Source: Beroe ovata
Taxonomy: Eukaryota > Ctenophora > Nuda > Beroida > Beroidae
Length of the DNA stretch: 19,606 nucleotides
Reading direction: 5' to 3'
NCBI GenBank assembly: GCA_946803715.1
Contig: CAMPET010000263.1
Location: 1 to 19,606 of the forward strand
Positions 1 to 12,000 of the stretch are shown here, piece by piece; within the stretch, counting starts at the first letter, position 1, and every line of letters begins with the position of its first letter. Made by a program: the position numbers and the translations under genes. The notes beneath the pieces were generated by a model. That model ran no database searches. It was not told where the DNA came from and saw only the letters and a program-made list of their open reading frames with translations.

Positions 1-51
1 GTGTTTTATTTATCCCACCTCTCTCTCTCTGTTTGACACCACCTCCCCCAG

Positions 52-675
52 GTGAAGAGTGTGTGAGATATATCCGAGTAGGAAATGCACTTCACAAGTC
101 AGCCGTTCTTGGCGGTCTCGCTGCTCTAGGTGTGTGTTCAAATACACCACAACTTCCAGTTTGTTATGTGTTGCAGAATCGACTCTTATGTTTTCACTTT
201 AGTCATCTCGAAAGTCGTTATATCCATTGTTTCAGGTGTGTCAGGATACAAGTGGTCATGGTCTGTACCGTTTAGTGGTGTTAGTTTGGGGTGTGCCGCT
301 GCGTACCACTTCAGTTGGCAACATGATCCTGCTTGTAAATACCAGGTCCGGGCTAAGTGCATTAGGACACATCCTTTTTATCTTTTTGTAAAAAGTAGTG
401 TTTCAGAGTTTGCTTCTTCATACTCTGACAGCACATCCCATGTGTACATGTCACTATCCGACTCTTGTCACAGTGTACTTGACACCCCCTATTGATTACA
501 GGTTGACACTGCCGGGCACTATCTCCACAGAGTACCCCTAGACCAGCTCACATCCTCCGCACCTATAATCCTAGTGCGGCGGGATGATAGAGTTCGGAAG
601 AAGCTCCACAACACCATAGCCCTCGCTACAGGCCTGATGCTGATGTACCAGTTGGTATCGTACATCACTAAGTGA
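52..675 (+). CDS. TMEM11: TMEM11/PMI-like mitochondrial inner-membrane protein, last three exons
   Basis: Three exons splice in frame: 52-129, 236-345 and 502-675, ending at TGA 673-675. All introns are GT-AG. Phases match: the first exon enters with two bases of a split Gly codon and leaves in phase 1, and the second leaves in phase 0. Together they give about 119 C-terminal residues. Recognisable family stretches are VGNALHKSAVLGGLAAL (first membrane segment), FSWQHDPACKYQV after the second hydrophobic segment, and LTSSAPIILVRRDD followed by RKKLHNTIAL near the end. TMEM11 (PMI in Drosophila) is a two-span inner mitochondrial membrane protein of about 190 residues that shapes cristae and associates with MICOS. 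The N-terminal exons lie upstream of the window. Identification rests on remembered family sequence, but the spacing of the three motifs and the end of the protein agree well. Confidence 0.86.
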
Positions 676-1184
676 TGTGAATGCCAGGTGGTACCTGTGT
701 TACCAGGTGGTACCCCGTTGAAATTGTGGTTTATTTGAGCGAGACATTGAATATGATGTTAATGTGGATTAACTTATGAAATGGGTTGGGATCGTATTAG
801 TGAGAGTCGTCTACGTATTTTGTAGCAGGTGACCTAAGAATCGCATAGAAATATCCTGATATCGAATTTTCTTATAAGCTTATACAATCAAATTGGTTTC
901 CTTCGACCATGGATTGTTGGACTGAACTTTTTTTAATTATTTACGTGTTATATTACGTATGGATATGAGTTTTTGCTATATGAACGTATGTGTACGTCAT
1001 GTGAAATTAGTTTTACTCAGGATTCATCATAATGAAATAAATTTATGACCTCTTATCATTATGTATGAATCAATGATAACTAGGTTATTCATGGTATATC
1101 TTGTCGTCTTGACAAATAACTTCATTATTCTATAGTTCTGAATATAATCCCTTCTCAGTAGGAAGGAATGTAAGCTGAGTCCCC
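676..1184. other. Intergenic region between TMEM11-like gene and COPS6
   Basis: This is 509 bp of AT-rich sequence with no convincing exon. It must hold the 3' UTR of the TMEM11-like gene and the promoter and 5' UTR of COPS6. An AATAAA occurs at 1036-1041, about 360 bp after the stop codon, and is a possible polyadenylation signal for the TMEM11-like transcript. No clear downstream GU-rich element was seen. I could not place a TATA box or initiator with any confidence. Confidence 0.5.
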
Positions 1185-1696
1185 ATGTCTGATGATAAGC
1201 CTGGTCCGAGCAGCCAATCAATGGACTGCAGTGCCCCACGTGACAACACACGTGACAACACGCGTGACAACACGCGTGACAACACGCGTGACAACACGCA
1301 TGACAACGCACGTGATGTGATGGAGTGTGAGGAGAGTGTGGTGTGTAAAAACTCCGTGTCGTCAGGGAGTGTGGTTTATCTCCATCCTCTGGTCACGATG
1401 AACATCGCTGATCACGCGACCCGCTGCAAAATCAACAACAGAGATTTCAGATACGGTGATTTTTACTCCAAAATTCACTCCATTTTTTAATACCTGATTG
1501 GTAGTAACTACTTGATGTTATTCGGATTGATCTATTACCCAATAAACTCTGGGATCGGTTTCAGCGGTGGGTGTGTTGCTGGGGAAACAGACTGGTCGAG
1601 ATATCGAGATAATATCCTCATTTGATGTATGCTACGATATCATTGACAATGCGTGGGTACTGAATAGAGACTACCTGGATAACAAACTCGAACAAC
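1185..1696 (+). CDS. COPS6: COP9 signalosome subunit 6 (MPN-domain), N-terminal two exons only
   Basis: Exon 1 is 1185-1455, starting at ATG 1185 and ending in phase 1. Exon 2 is 1565-1696, flanked by TTTCAG and GTAGGG and also ending in phase 1. The spliced reading runs from a disordered N-terminus into SGSVVYLHPLVTMNIADHAT, then AVGVLLGKQTGRDIEIISSF and NRDYLDNKLEQ. These match the beginning of the CSN6 MPN domain (HPLV..NISDH, then GxLxGKQ.GR.IE). CSN6 is a non-catalytic MPN subunit that pairs with CSN5 in the COP9 signalosome, which removes NEDD8 from cullins. The family is usually about 300-330 residues; only about 134 are here. The rest of the MPN domain and the C-terminal helices do not follow before the next gene begins at 1890, so the gene is cut, most simply by the assembly gap at 1814. 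The N-terminus carries a tandem RDNT repeat. Confidence 0.82.
1239..1310 (+). repeat. 12-bp coding minisatellite (RDNT repeat) in COPS6
   Basis: Six tandem 12-bp units lie in frame within exon 1 of COPS6. Five encode Arg-Asp-Asn-Thr and a sixth, diverged unit encodes His-Asp-Asn-Ala. Because the unit is four codons long, copy-number change would not shift the frame. It sits in the unstructured N-terminal extension before the MPN domain. Confidence 0.85.
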
Positions 1697-1889
1697 GTAG
1701 GGAGATGTCTTTTGGACGTCATACATGTTGTAATACCTAACTAAAGTTCGAATAACATTATTAACAATTTTTCCCAAAACCAAATGAGATTTGGTTGTTT
1801 TAGTCCGCAGCATNTCGAATGTTCGATTCTATGGACCTGCTGACATGATTCTCAATCCTCATGTCCCCCTAATCCCTATATCATCTCAG
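1697..1889. other. Intronic sequence around a single-N gap (N at 1814)
   Basis: Left of the N is intron sequence following COPS6 exon 2. Right of it (1815-1889) is intron sequence ending in the ATCTCAG acceptor of the first visible exon of the giant gene. No COPS6 3' exon, intergenic spacer, start codon or signal-peptide exon is present in this 193-bp stretch. The N is therefore best read as a placeholder for missing sequence of unknown length. Confidence 0.7.
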
Positions 1890-4800
1890 GTAAGGTTTGT
1901 GATGCTGGTTATTGGTGTCCAGGAAACGCCGATCCCATACAGTGTTCACCTGGTACCTACAACCCTTACCCTAAGGTTTGCATTGCTCGATGGAAACCAG
2001 GAGGTAACGTGTCCTGAGATTTTATCGCGTGACTGAAGATCTAATCACGTGACTGAAGATTAATTAATGTCTCATTAAATTCTCGTCATAATCAATGTAT
2101 CCCTCTATGCATCCCTAATACTATTACAGGGAAGTACAGCAGACGCGTGTCTACCTTGTTCAGCTGGATCGTTCTGTCCCAACGACGGACAGACTAGTGT
2201 CACTGACGAGTAAGTTACCAATTGCAATTCCAGAATGAGAGTAGGAGCTGCTTTGTGATTATCGATTTTGTCATTCCCATGAGTTTCGCCTTATTCCCAC
2301 AAACGAGTCTCACCCTCACCTCTCCCTCACCCTCATCTCACCTCTCCCTCGCCCCTCACCTCTCCCACATCTCACGCCTCCCTCGCCCTCATCTCACCTC
2401 TCCCTCACCCTCATCTCACCTCTCCCACACCCTCATCTCACATCTCCCACATCTCACGCCTCTCACGCCCTCATCTCACCATCTCCCTCACAGATGTCCC
2501 GAGAAATACTACTGCGAGGAGGGACAAGCCACGGGGACGGTTAACATCTGTCCAGTGGGACACAAATGTCCAGCTGGTACTCCGGCAGCTGTCCCCTGTC
2601 CAGCTGGCACATACCAGGTAACAACTATATTGGATGGTTCTTTTGGTTGTTTGAATTTACTTTCTGATCGAGCAGTTCCGTACCAGTTATGATTCTGGTG
2701 CTTACGACCAGTGACCACTGGCCATGTCATTCTGGAAACCAACCTTTCAGTCGAATTGATTGGTTCGTCAATTATCACTCAATTGCTCAATTAGGACGAG
2801 ACGGGGACAGTAGATTGCAAATCTTGTGATGCAGGTTTTTACTGTGACGACAGAGAGGGGCCTGTGTCTACTGGGAAACAACCATGTCCCCAGGGATACT
2901 TCTGTACAGGTATTAATCTCGTTACCATGGTATCCATGGTTACCATGGTGCATCTCATACCATTGTGATTGCCGTGGTTTATACCATGGTGGTTGAAATT
3001 GTTATCAGGGTGCGTTCACTGGTCGCCTGTGTGTTTTACCTGTGCTATTTCGTGAGTTGAACACTCCCAATAGGAGGTTCCGCCACTGGACAAGAAAATC
3101 CCTGCCCTAAGGGCACATACGGTGACTCTACCGGCTTGTCTGCCGCCATCCAGTGCACGCCGTGCAAAGCTACCTTTGCGTGTGACAGTGTGGGATTGAG
3201 TACACCAGTTACCAAGTGTTCGGCCGGGTACTTTTGTAAAATTGGCGCTCCTTCCACCTCACCGCTTCTCAAGGAGGGTAAGATAAACTACTGAATTTTC
3301 AAATTATCTGATCTTATCTGATCATGTTATTCATCTCTTATCGGCACCTTATTTCTGCACAACTTGTCTTCAAAGAAGCATGAAATCTCAACTCTCACTC
3401 CACCCCTCCTGTACAGAAGATACAGCTACACACGGACCCTGCCCCACGGGACACTACTGTGAAGAGGGGACGGCCGATCCAGTTCCTTGCCCTGAGGGGA
3501 CATACCGCTCTGCAACTGGTAAATACGTTTTGCAATTTTCCAAATAGTGACGACTGACGAGCGTCTAAGAAGGATTCTCATGGTTTTCAGTCGATTTCAA
3601 ATTAATCAATTTAATGCGATAGAGTAGGTTTAGAACGGCCTTGTTAATGTTCAGACACAAAGTTCCACCCGTCCCTATTTTCCCGCAGGCGGGATCTCCA
3701 CTGACTCGTGCAGCCCGTGCTCTGCGGGCAGATACTGTACCGGAACGGGACTCTCTGCGGTGACAGGGCCTTGTCAACCCGGCTCCTACTGCCCGCCAAG
3801 TTCTGTGGTTGCAAACCCGCAGCCCTGCAGTGAGGGACATTACTGCCCTGAGGTGAGCACTGAGCAGGTTGTGGAAATGTTTGCGGGTTATTTATTGCTG
3901 GACTGCTGGAGGGTGGAGAATGATATCCCGTGAATCAAGTTTTCCTTGTGACCACAATATAACTCCACCCAAATTATCAAAATTCCTAACACCACACGAT
4001 TTCAAGAAACACCCCTGACCCTCTCACATCCCCCTTCCCTTGCAGGGTACAGTATCGGAAGTCCCCTGCCCTGCGGGCTCATTCTCTCCCGACACGGGAC
4101 TAGTTGAGTCCGGGGACTGTACTCCCTGTACGGGCGGGTGGTACTGCCCGACTGAGGGACTAACTGAGGTAACTCTCAAGTGTGAGGAGGGGTATTACTG
4201 CCCTGAGGGGAGCACGAAGAGCAAGCAGAAGGTGAGTCTATATTGTGTGCTATTTTCCTGGATTTCCGTCAGGACGATCGATCCCGGTACATTTTATTTC
4301 CGAATTTTAATGTAGGTTCATCCCCACTTCAATCTCCCCTCCCCCTCCCTTCTCTCAGTCGTGTAAAGTAGGTCTGCACTGTCCGGAGGGATCCTCGGTT
4401 CCTGTTCCCTGTCCAGATGGAACATACACAAAGTCAGCCCGGCAATCTGCCTGCATTGTGAGTGTAGAACTGTAACTCAATAACATTTGTTCGTGGTGTT
4501 CGCTTGAGCACAAAGTAATACTATGTCATCCAAGGATCAAATCCCGTGCTCTCGATCATTCCCATCATTGCACCCCAATATCCTCTAACTTAACTATCTT
4601 TATATATTTGCACCCCTACACCCTCTAACGCACCCCCTATTCTCTCCAGGACTGCCCAGCAGGTAAGTACTGCACGACAGTGAACTGGGTGGACGAGAGT
4701 ACCATCTACAAGCCGGGTGCCACGCATTGCCCCACCGGGCACTACTGTCCTGGATCAAACACTGAGGACAGCATGATTCCATGCAAAGCGGGGACTTACA

Positions 4801-6098
4801 ACTCAAGAACTGGGAGCTACAAGGTTCGGTCATGTGATTCCTGAATGGCCTCCAAATGGGGGAGAATTTGAGGAATACCAAGTAATGTTGAAAATGGGAT
4901 CCATTGTTGTTCCCCAAACATATCCAATATCCATTCGTTCTAGGAGTCTCAGTGTAAAGAGTGCAGTGCAGGATTTGCTTGTCCTACCCCTGCAACAGTG
5001 AAACCAACCCAACGTTGTGCTGCTGGATACTACTGCAAATCTGGTGAGAAAATTCCCCGATATCGCGTACTTTTCCCCTCGAAATTGATATTTCCATCCT
5101 CACTCCCGACTGTTTGCGCAGGGGTTGACATGGTTGCCCCGGAAACGGGAAACACGGGGGAAGGAGGTCCGTGTCCCGCAGGATCGTACTGTGTAGAGGG
5201 ATCGAGTAACCCTCTGCTGTGTGCTGCGGGAACTCTCACCAAAACAACCGGACAGGTGCTAAACTGTTGCAAACTCAAGACAACCGAAATGTCAAACTTG
5301 ACTCTGTAATGGAAAATCAGTATTCACTTCTTCTTTCAGGAATCATGTGAACAGTGTCCTGCGGGATATTTCTGTGTTACCGGGACACCAGCTCTGAACG
5401 ATGACAACAAATGTCCAGGTAGATGCATTGACACTTCATCGCATGGCAATTGCTGGAGTGTTGAACTCTCCTGATTCAGTGCAATCCCACTATCATACCC
5501 GAGCCAGGAATGTAGCTCTTGTTGTTTAACGCTACCCATGGCACTATACTTTGTGCGGGTTACCAATCCTAACCCGCAATACTCCCTCTCTTTCAGCGGG
5601 TTATTACTGCCCCGCGGGCACGCGCTTCTCCACAGAATTCCCGTGCCCCGCGGGCAAGTATAACGAGTTGACGGGACAGAGCGAGGACACTGCCTGTTTG
5701 TCGTGTACACCGGGGTCATACTGCGAGAAAACCGGTTTGTGACAATTCAGCCACGGTTGAAAGCTTGATTATTGTATCCAGTCCATCCCCATCAAGCCCA
5801 ATGTACAAGCTTTGACAGCTGTCGAACTGTAGAAACTGAGTGCCTCCCCGGTCTTCTCACCCGCCACATTCATTGCTCAAACTCCCCGCCACATTGTTCC
5901 AACTCCCGCTTCCCGCAGGACTGGCTGCTCCATCGGGCGAGTGTGCGGGCGGGTACTACTGTCCGGGTGGGGATATCAAGAGTAAACCCACCAGTACGCA
6001 GTGTGATGCGGGCTATTACTGTCCAGCGGGCTCGGTGGACAAGTCTGACTGCCCGGCGGGGAGTTATTGTACTCAGTCCAGACTGTCACAGCCCCAGG
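1890..6098 (+). other. Ectodomain block 1: 15 exons of GCC2/GCC3-type repeats
   Basis: Exons are 1890-1975, 2130-2209, 2494-2617, 2795-2909, 3074-3277, 3417-3518, 3689-3852, 4046-4231, 4359-4457, 4650-4823, 4944-5043, 5122-5255, 5340-5418, 5597-5734 and 5919-6098. They give about 655 residues (1-655 of the visible protein). The repeated unit alternates motifs such as CPTGHYCEEG and CPAGTY, with six to eight Cys per unit, as in Ephrin_rec_like domains of extracellular proteins. Exon boundaries are mostly phase 0 or 1 and often fall at the Gly of a CPxG motif, so one exon does not equal one repeat. Before this block there is no N-terminus, so the true number of repeats is higher. Confidence 0.88.
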
Positions 6099-9000
6099 GT
6101 AAGCAAGTGTCGTGAATTATGGGCTGGGGCTAGTATGACTCATACTATGAGCACTCATACTATGAGCACTCATACTATGAGCACTGAGAAGCTCCTCATG
6201 CGAGACTTCAAACTCCATATCTGAGGAGAAAATTGAATTTTCTCCGATTTCCCGATGAGCTAGCTCAAAAATTCGGATTTGAATTCTACGTCAAAAAATA
6301 GGTCAGGAACACTAATTTTTAGTATGCCCCCTGAAAAATTATTTTTTGGTGTCTGTGCGTCCCATTGATTTTCGTGTTTTTGTTGCGTTTGCTTCCCAGG
6401 GGTTTGAATTCGTCATTTGGGCGTGGTTTCACGGCAAGTATAAACATCAAATGATCGCAAAGAGGGTTGATTCTTGTAGTGTGAGAGTAGGAGAGATGAT
6501 TTGGTGCAAAAATTGTGTCGTCAGTGCCAGTAAAGACCTCTTTTGAGACCCTCGAAATCGAAGTATAGAAGTGTGGAGTCACTCACTTCACTTTTACCGA
6601 TACTTGGCTCAGAAACTCGAAGAAAGATTTTTGTCCCATTTTCATAGAACTACTACGCATTCCTATGTATTTTTGGACGCTGAATCGATTCCCGGTCGAC
6701 TTTTGGCCCTATCTCGCTTCCCTGAGGAGCTGTTCGCAAGATCACTTCTTACCTAACATCTTAGAAGGAATTAGGATTTTACTCGATTTCCCGATGAGCT
6801 AGCTCAGAAATTCCTTCGGAATTGAATTCTACGTCAAAAAATAGGTCAGGAACACTAATTTTTTGTATGCCCCCTGAAAAATTATTTTTTGGTGTCTGTG
6901 CGTCCCATTGATTTTAGTGTTTTTGTTGCGTTTGCTTCCCACGGGTTTGAGTTCGTCATTTGGGCGTGGTTTCACGGCAAGTATAAACATCAAATGATCG
7001 CAACGAGGGTTGATACTCGTAGTGTGAGAGTAGTAGAGATGATTTGGTGGAAAAATTGTGTCGTCAGTGCCAGCAAAGTCCTCATTTGAGACCCTCGAAA
7101 TCGAAGCATAAAAGTGTGGAGTCATTCACTTCACTTTTACCGATACTTGGCTCAGAAACTCGAAGAAAAATTTTTGTCCCATTTTATTGCTAATATTACG
7201 CATTCTTATGTATTTTTCGATGCTGAATCGATTCCCGGTCGAATTTTGGCCCTATCTCGCTTCCCTGTTCGTCAGATGAGGAGTTACTTAGCTACTCATC
7301 GAATTGCATTTCTTTCCTTCCAATTTCTTTGTCGCAGGTGTTTGTTCGGCTGGGTACTACTGTACAGCTAACTCAAACTCACGGACACAGAACGCTTGCG
7401 CATCTGGCACATGGTATGTGTGAATCACTCCAGCAGCAGTGTGATGCATCATGCAATCTCCCGGCGTCACTTCCCTCATCTTTCCAGATATGCTTGACTG
7501 GGTCAAGTTGACCCTACCGGCTACCATTCCCCTATTATATTTTCCAACTCTAAATCTTCCCAGTCCTCTTCTCTTATCCCTAACTCCCCAGTAGAGAGTC
7601 TTTACATAATTCCCTTTTCCCACTTAGGTGTGAAGCGGAGTCTGGGTTTGAGTCTCCGTGTCCCGCGGGGACCTACTCCCCATCAGAGCGGGTCACTGCG
7701 CAGGCCCGTTGTCTGCCCTGCACTGAGGGTCACTACTGTGCCACTGCAGGTACTGAAATGGGGCCGGACTCGGGGGCCTGATGGAATAGGGATTGATTAT
7801 TAGGGCAAGAGCTGTTTTTTCAACGCTCTGCAGTGAATCATCTGATGAAATGACGGAGTGTTTAGTTTCATTTTCCACCCCTCCTCCCATACCAGGTCTC
7901 TCCGCCCCGACGGGAAAATGCTCTGCGGGATTCTACTGTCCATCTGGCGAGGTGACGGGACAGACAGTCCCTGAACCAGAGGATCACGAGTGTAGGCCCG
8001 GATATAAGTGTCCAGTGGGGTCACCAGCTGAGATCCCGTGTCCGTCAGGCTACTACCAGGATGAGGCTAAACAACCGACATGCAAGGTGAGGATCTGGTG
8101 GTCATGCTTTCTTGTTGTGATGATGGTGGTTACGTCACAGTGATCCGATTGAATTGCACCTGATGTAATGAACAGCTTGTGTTTTCATTCGGGGATGAAT
8201 GGCCATGGTTGTTGCACTGGGGACTGTCAAACTATTAGAACAATCCGCTCCACTTCACCCCTCCTCCCAGGATTGCCCGGCAGGGTCGTACTGTAATTCT
8301 GAAGAAACCTCCCCGCTGAGCAGTATCACGGCGGTGTGCCCCAAGGGAAGGTACTGTCCTCCTAACACAGAGACAGGACAACAGTACAAGTGTCCCAAGG
8401 GAACGTTCAATGATCTCACAGGGCAGGATGAGGAAGAGGATTGTAAAGATTGTACTGAAGGTAAAAAGTTGTCCATTTTAGCATCTAGATTTATCCCGTT
8501 TGTTTTGCTATCGCGTTTTAGTAAGTTATCACTCCTTAGACAAGAATTCTGAATAATTGAACATTGTTATCAATGATATCTCGGATCTATGTCACCCCCT
8601 CTTTTTCTCCATTTCTTCTCACCCCTCCCTCCCTGCAGGGAAGTATTGTGATCAGGAGGGGCTTGCTGAAGTATCCGGTGACTGTACTGCCGGCTTCTTC
8701 TGCCCGGCAGGGTCTACAAGTGGCACTGACGCGGCTAACATCTGCCCCCTGGGAGCATATTGCACAGCGGGGGTTGCCGCCCCTACCTACTGTCCTGTCG
8801 GTAAGTATGGGGAGCAAGTATATAGGTTTGTCAGTATGGGTTGTACGACGTACTTAGGTTTCAATTGGAGCTGGTTTGGTAGGCGCCGATGGCATGTATT
8901 TTTTCGCCATGAGTGTCGGTATATGCAGCTTAAGAAGTTCATTTTTCTGACAACTCTCTCTTTCCTGCAGGAACCAGTATCACTGGAAGGAGTAATGATG

Positions 9001-12000
9001 AACCCACTGATTGTCAGCCTTGTCCAGCAGGAAAATACTGTCCTGACCAGCCTGCAGACCCGGTAATTGCACGTGTGCATTATGCACGTGTCCTGTGCGT
9101 TCATTTTGTGAAAACTGATCGCCGATTATGAAAGTTCAATATTCTCTCCTATTTCCAGACGTATCAACAAGTTGACTGTACTGTGGGCTACGTGTGTATA
9201 TCGGGAGCTAGCGTGGCTGAACCTAACGATGAAACAGGTAGGAACAAGGGTTTAGATTTGGGGCACAGGTTTTAAAACTATTCGACAATTATAATTGACT
9301 TTCTACTTGCGAACTATATCATGATCCCCCAACATTTATACAGGTAACCCGTGCCCAAAGGGTCACTACTGTACCTGTCCTGGGGGTTGTTCAGTGGCCC
9401 TGCCCTGTGAGGAGGGTACATTCCAGGACACAGAGGCCCAGGGGTCCTGCCTCGAGTGTACAGAGGGATTCTACTGTCCGACTAGGAAAATGGAGGAAGC
9501 CACGCCCTGCCCTAAGGGGTTAGTGGTGATTGTGTGTGGGTTGGGTCTCTTGATCCCTCGTGGTGATTGTGTGGATTGGGTCTCGTGGTTAAATTTTGTG
9601 TCATTTGGTGATGTGACCCTGATTCCTCCCGCTAGTTCCCCCCTCCTCCTCCCATCTTTACCCTGTCCTCATTTTAACCCCTATCTAACACCCCCCTCAG
9701 TCACTACTGTGAAGCTGGGACTATCACCCCGACCCCGTGTCCCTCTGGCACATTCTCAGACACTCTGGGACTCACCTCAGTTACGGGATGCACGCAGTGC
9801 ACACAGGGACAGTATTGTCAGGGGTCACCCCTTACTGAACCAACAGGTGATAGCTTTAGTACTCAGCATAACTCCAACATCTTGGATTTTACTCTTTCCG
9901 AGTTCACAGTGTAGTCACTGAGTTAGTTAGTAGTAACAGTATAGTCATGGAGCATTCACCTCTAAATATTTGGTGGTTCAACGGGCTTTTATTTGTGCAT
10001 TATTATACACCGACACGGAAACCAAGACAATCATCTACAATCACCATTCACCATGACAACACCCCCTCTAGGCACGTGCAGTCCCGGTTACTACTGCGGG
10101 GGTGGGGCCACATCCGGGAATCCCCAGGGGGTGGGGACCAACGGGGACTGTCCCATGGGCCACTACTGTCTAGCAGGGACTGTCGATCCTACACCTTGCC
10201 CTAAAGGAACGTACATGGATACTTTGTGAGTGATTAGTTCTGGTCGTGAAAACCACCGCGCCGTTTACTCTACAGAAACAGCTCTAACATACCTCTGAGT
10301 TCCTACTCTTTAGTACCTCTAAGTACTAGTGACTTTATAACGTGATCCAAGGAATTCGTCATTTCAGCAATGCTGAAAACGAAGAAGCGTGTAAACCGTG
10401 CAAGGCTGGACTCTACTGTCCCAATGAGAAACAGAATCAGCCAGATTCCAATCATCAGTGTGGAGCAGGTTAGGAAAAACACGATTCCTTCACCAATTCA
10501 ATTATCATTCTCCTCACGCGATACCTATTGTAAACAGCGCGTGACAGCAAAACAACGCATTGCCCCCTCCCTAGGATACTACTGCCCGGAGGACGACAAA
10601 ATATTCGAGCTAGAACCCGCCGGATTCGAATGTCCAGCTGGAAGCAAATGCCCGACTGGCACAGGCACCCCCGTGCCCTGCCCACTGGGCACATACACGG
10701 ACACTAAGAAACAGGCGGAGTGCGCAGCGTGCCCACCAGGCAAGCAGTGTCTGGAGATAGCCGGTACCAGTGAACCAGCCCCGTGCCAGGCTCATCACTA
10801 CTGTCCTGGTGGGGAGGTGGTGCAGCCGGTACCATGCGAGGGTGGTACCTACACAGGTTGGTGTTTGGGTGGTGTTTATCAGGGTGGTACACCTCGTTAC
10901 AATAATACACATTAAAGGGTGGCGGGGTATAAAGCTATTGAGAGTGGTATCATGTGTGTTTAATTCCATGGTGATCAATAGACGCGTCGATCCATATGAC
11001 AGTAATCACCTGACTTATCACAGAGGATGACGAGACAGGATTTGACAGTGCTGATGACTGTCACGCCTGTCCAGCTGGGAAATACTGTAAACAAGGCAAG
11101 ATACTGGGTGATTGTGCCGCTGGATACTACTGCAGGTATCGTGACCGAATAATCCGAAATCCTTGAGTTTCATTACTGATAGGACCTTTATAAATTGAAA
11201 CTTCCATATTATCTCGATAATAAAGCAACCCCCTCTATTTTTCCTCAGATCTGGTAACGACAAACCGACCCCTGAGACTGATACCCCTGTAGAAGTGGGA
11301 ATGCCATGTCCCATGGGTTATTACTGTCCAGAGGGAACAGACCTGCTACAAACATGCTCGGTAATAATATACCCCCCTTCAGTGTCTGTTCTCATGTCGC
11401 ATAATTCTTGTCATGTTCTCCGATATTTTCAATAATTGATACCACCTCTAAATAAAAACACACCTCTATCTGATAGAAATGTCACCACTATATCTTTCCC
11501 TGTATCTAGGACGGAAAGATCGTACGGAAGGAGAGGGCCACGTCGGAGAACGACTGTGAGGATTGTGAACCGGGCTACATCTGCTCGGAGGGAGACCCGT
11601 ATCCTCAGGAGTGTATTCCCGGATGGTACGTACATGTTCCCCCTCCACGTTCCCCCAGCGTCCCCCCGCCTCTATTCAACAACTATTCCCTCTCTATTCC
11701 ACCACTATTCCCCCATACTTCCTCTATGTTCCCCATCCCCGACTCGCTTGATGCTCCACATCCTCCACCCCCTCCTCATTCCCTGAAACTCCCCCCTCAG
11801 GTATTGTGCGGGAGTACAGGGTAATCACGCGTGTCCGATTGGTACCTACCAGCCGCTCTTCAAGCAGACGTCCGACTCAGCATGTCTCCAGTGCAAGGAA
11901 GGCTACCTCTGTACCAGACCCGGGCTTGCTGCGCCCGATGTGCCCTGTCCTAAAGGTATCTCTCCCTGATATGTCTGCGCTATAAAATCAATGTTCCAGG

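Noticed and set aside
1027-1311. A 94-codon - strand frame rich in CCHACC repeats
   Set aside because: The Cys-His pattern is the reverse complement of the RDNT minisatellite in COPS6, not a zinc finger.
1541-1546. AATAAA as a polyadenylation signal for a short COPS6 transcript
   Set aside because: It lies in the intron between two well-supported COPS6 exons, with no further evidence for early termination.
2222-2692. A 156-codon + strand frame extending the exon at 2494-2617 to both sides
   Set aside because: Upstream it is the translated pyrimidine minisatellite and downstream it reads past the donor at 2618. Only the middle part is exon.
5336-5719. A 127-codon - strand frame across two exons
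   Set aside because: It is a shadow of Cys-rich exons 5340-5418 and 5597-5734, whose repeated codons keep the antisense strand open.
6829-7125. A 98-codon - strand frame that could be a transposon protein
   Set aside because: It lies in the 540-bp repeat, has no catalytic motif, and the same region is open on the other strand. There is no support for a coding role beyond its presence in several copies.
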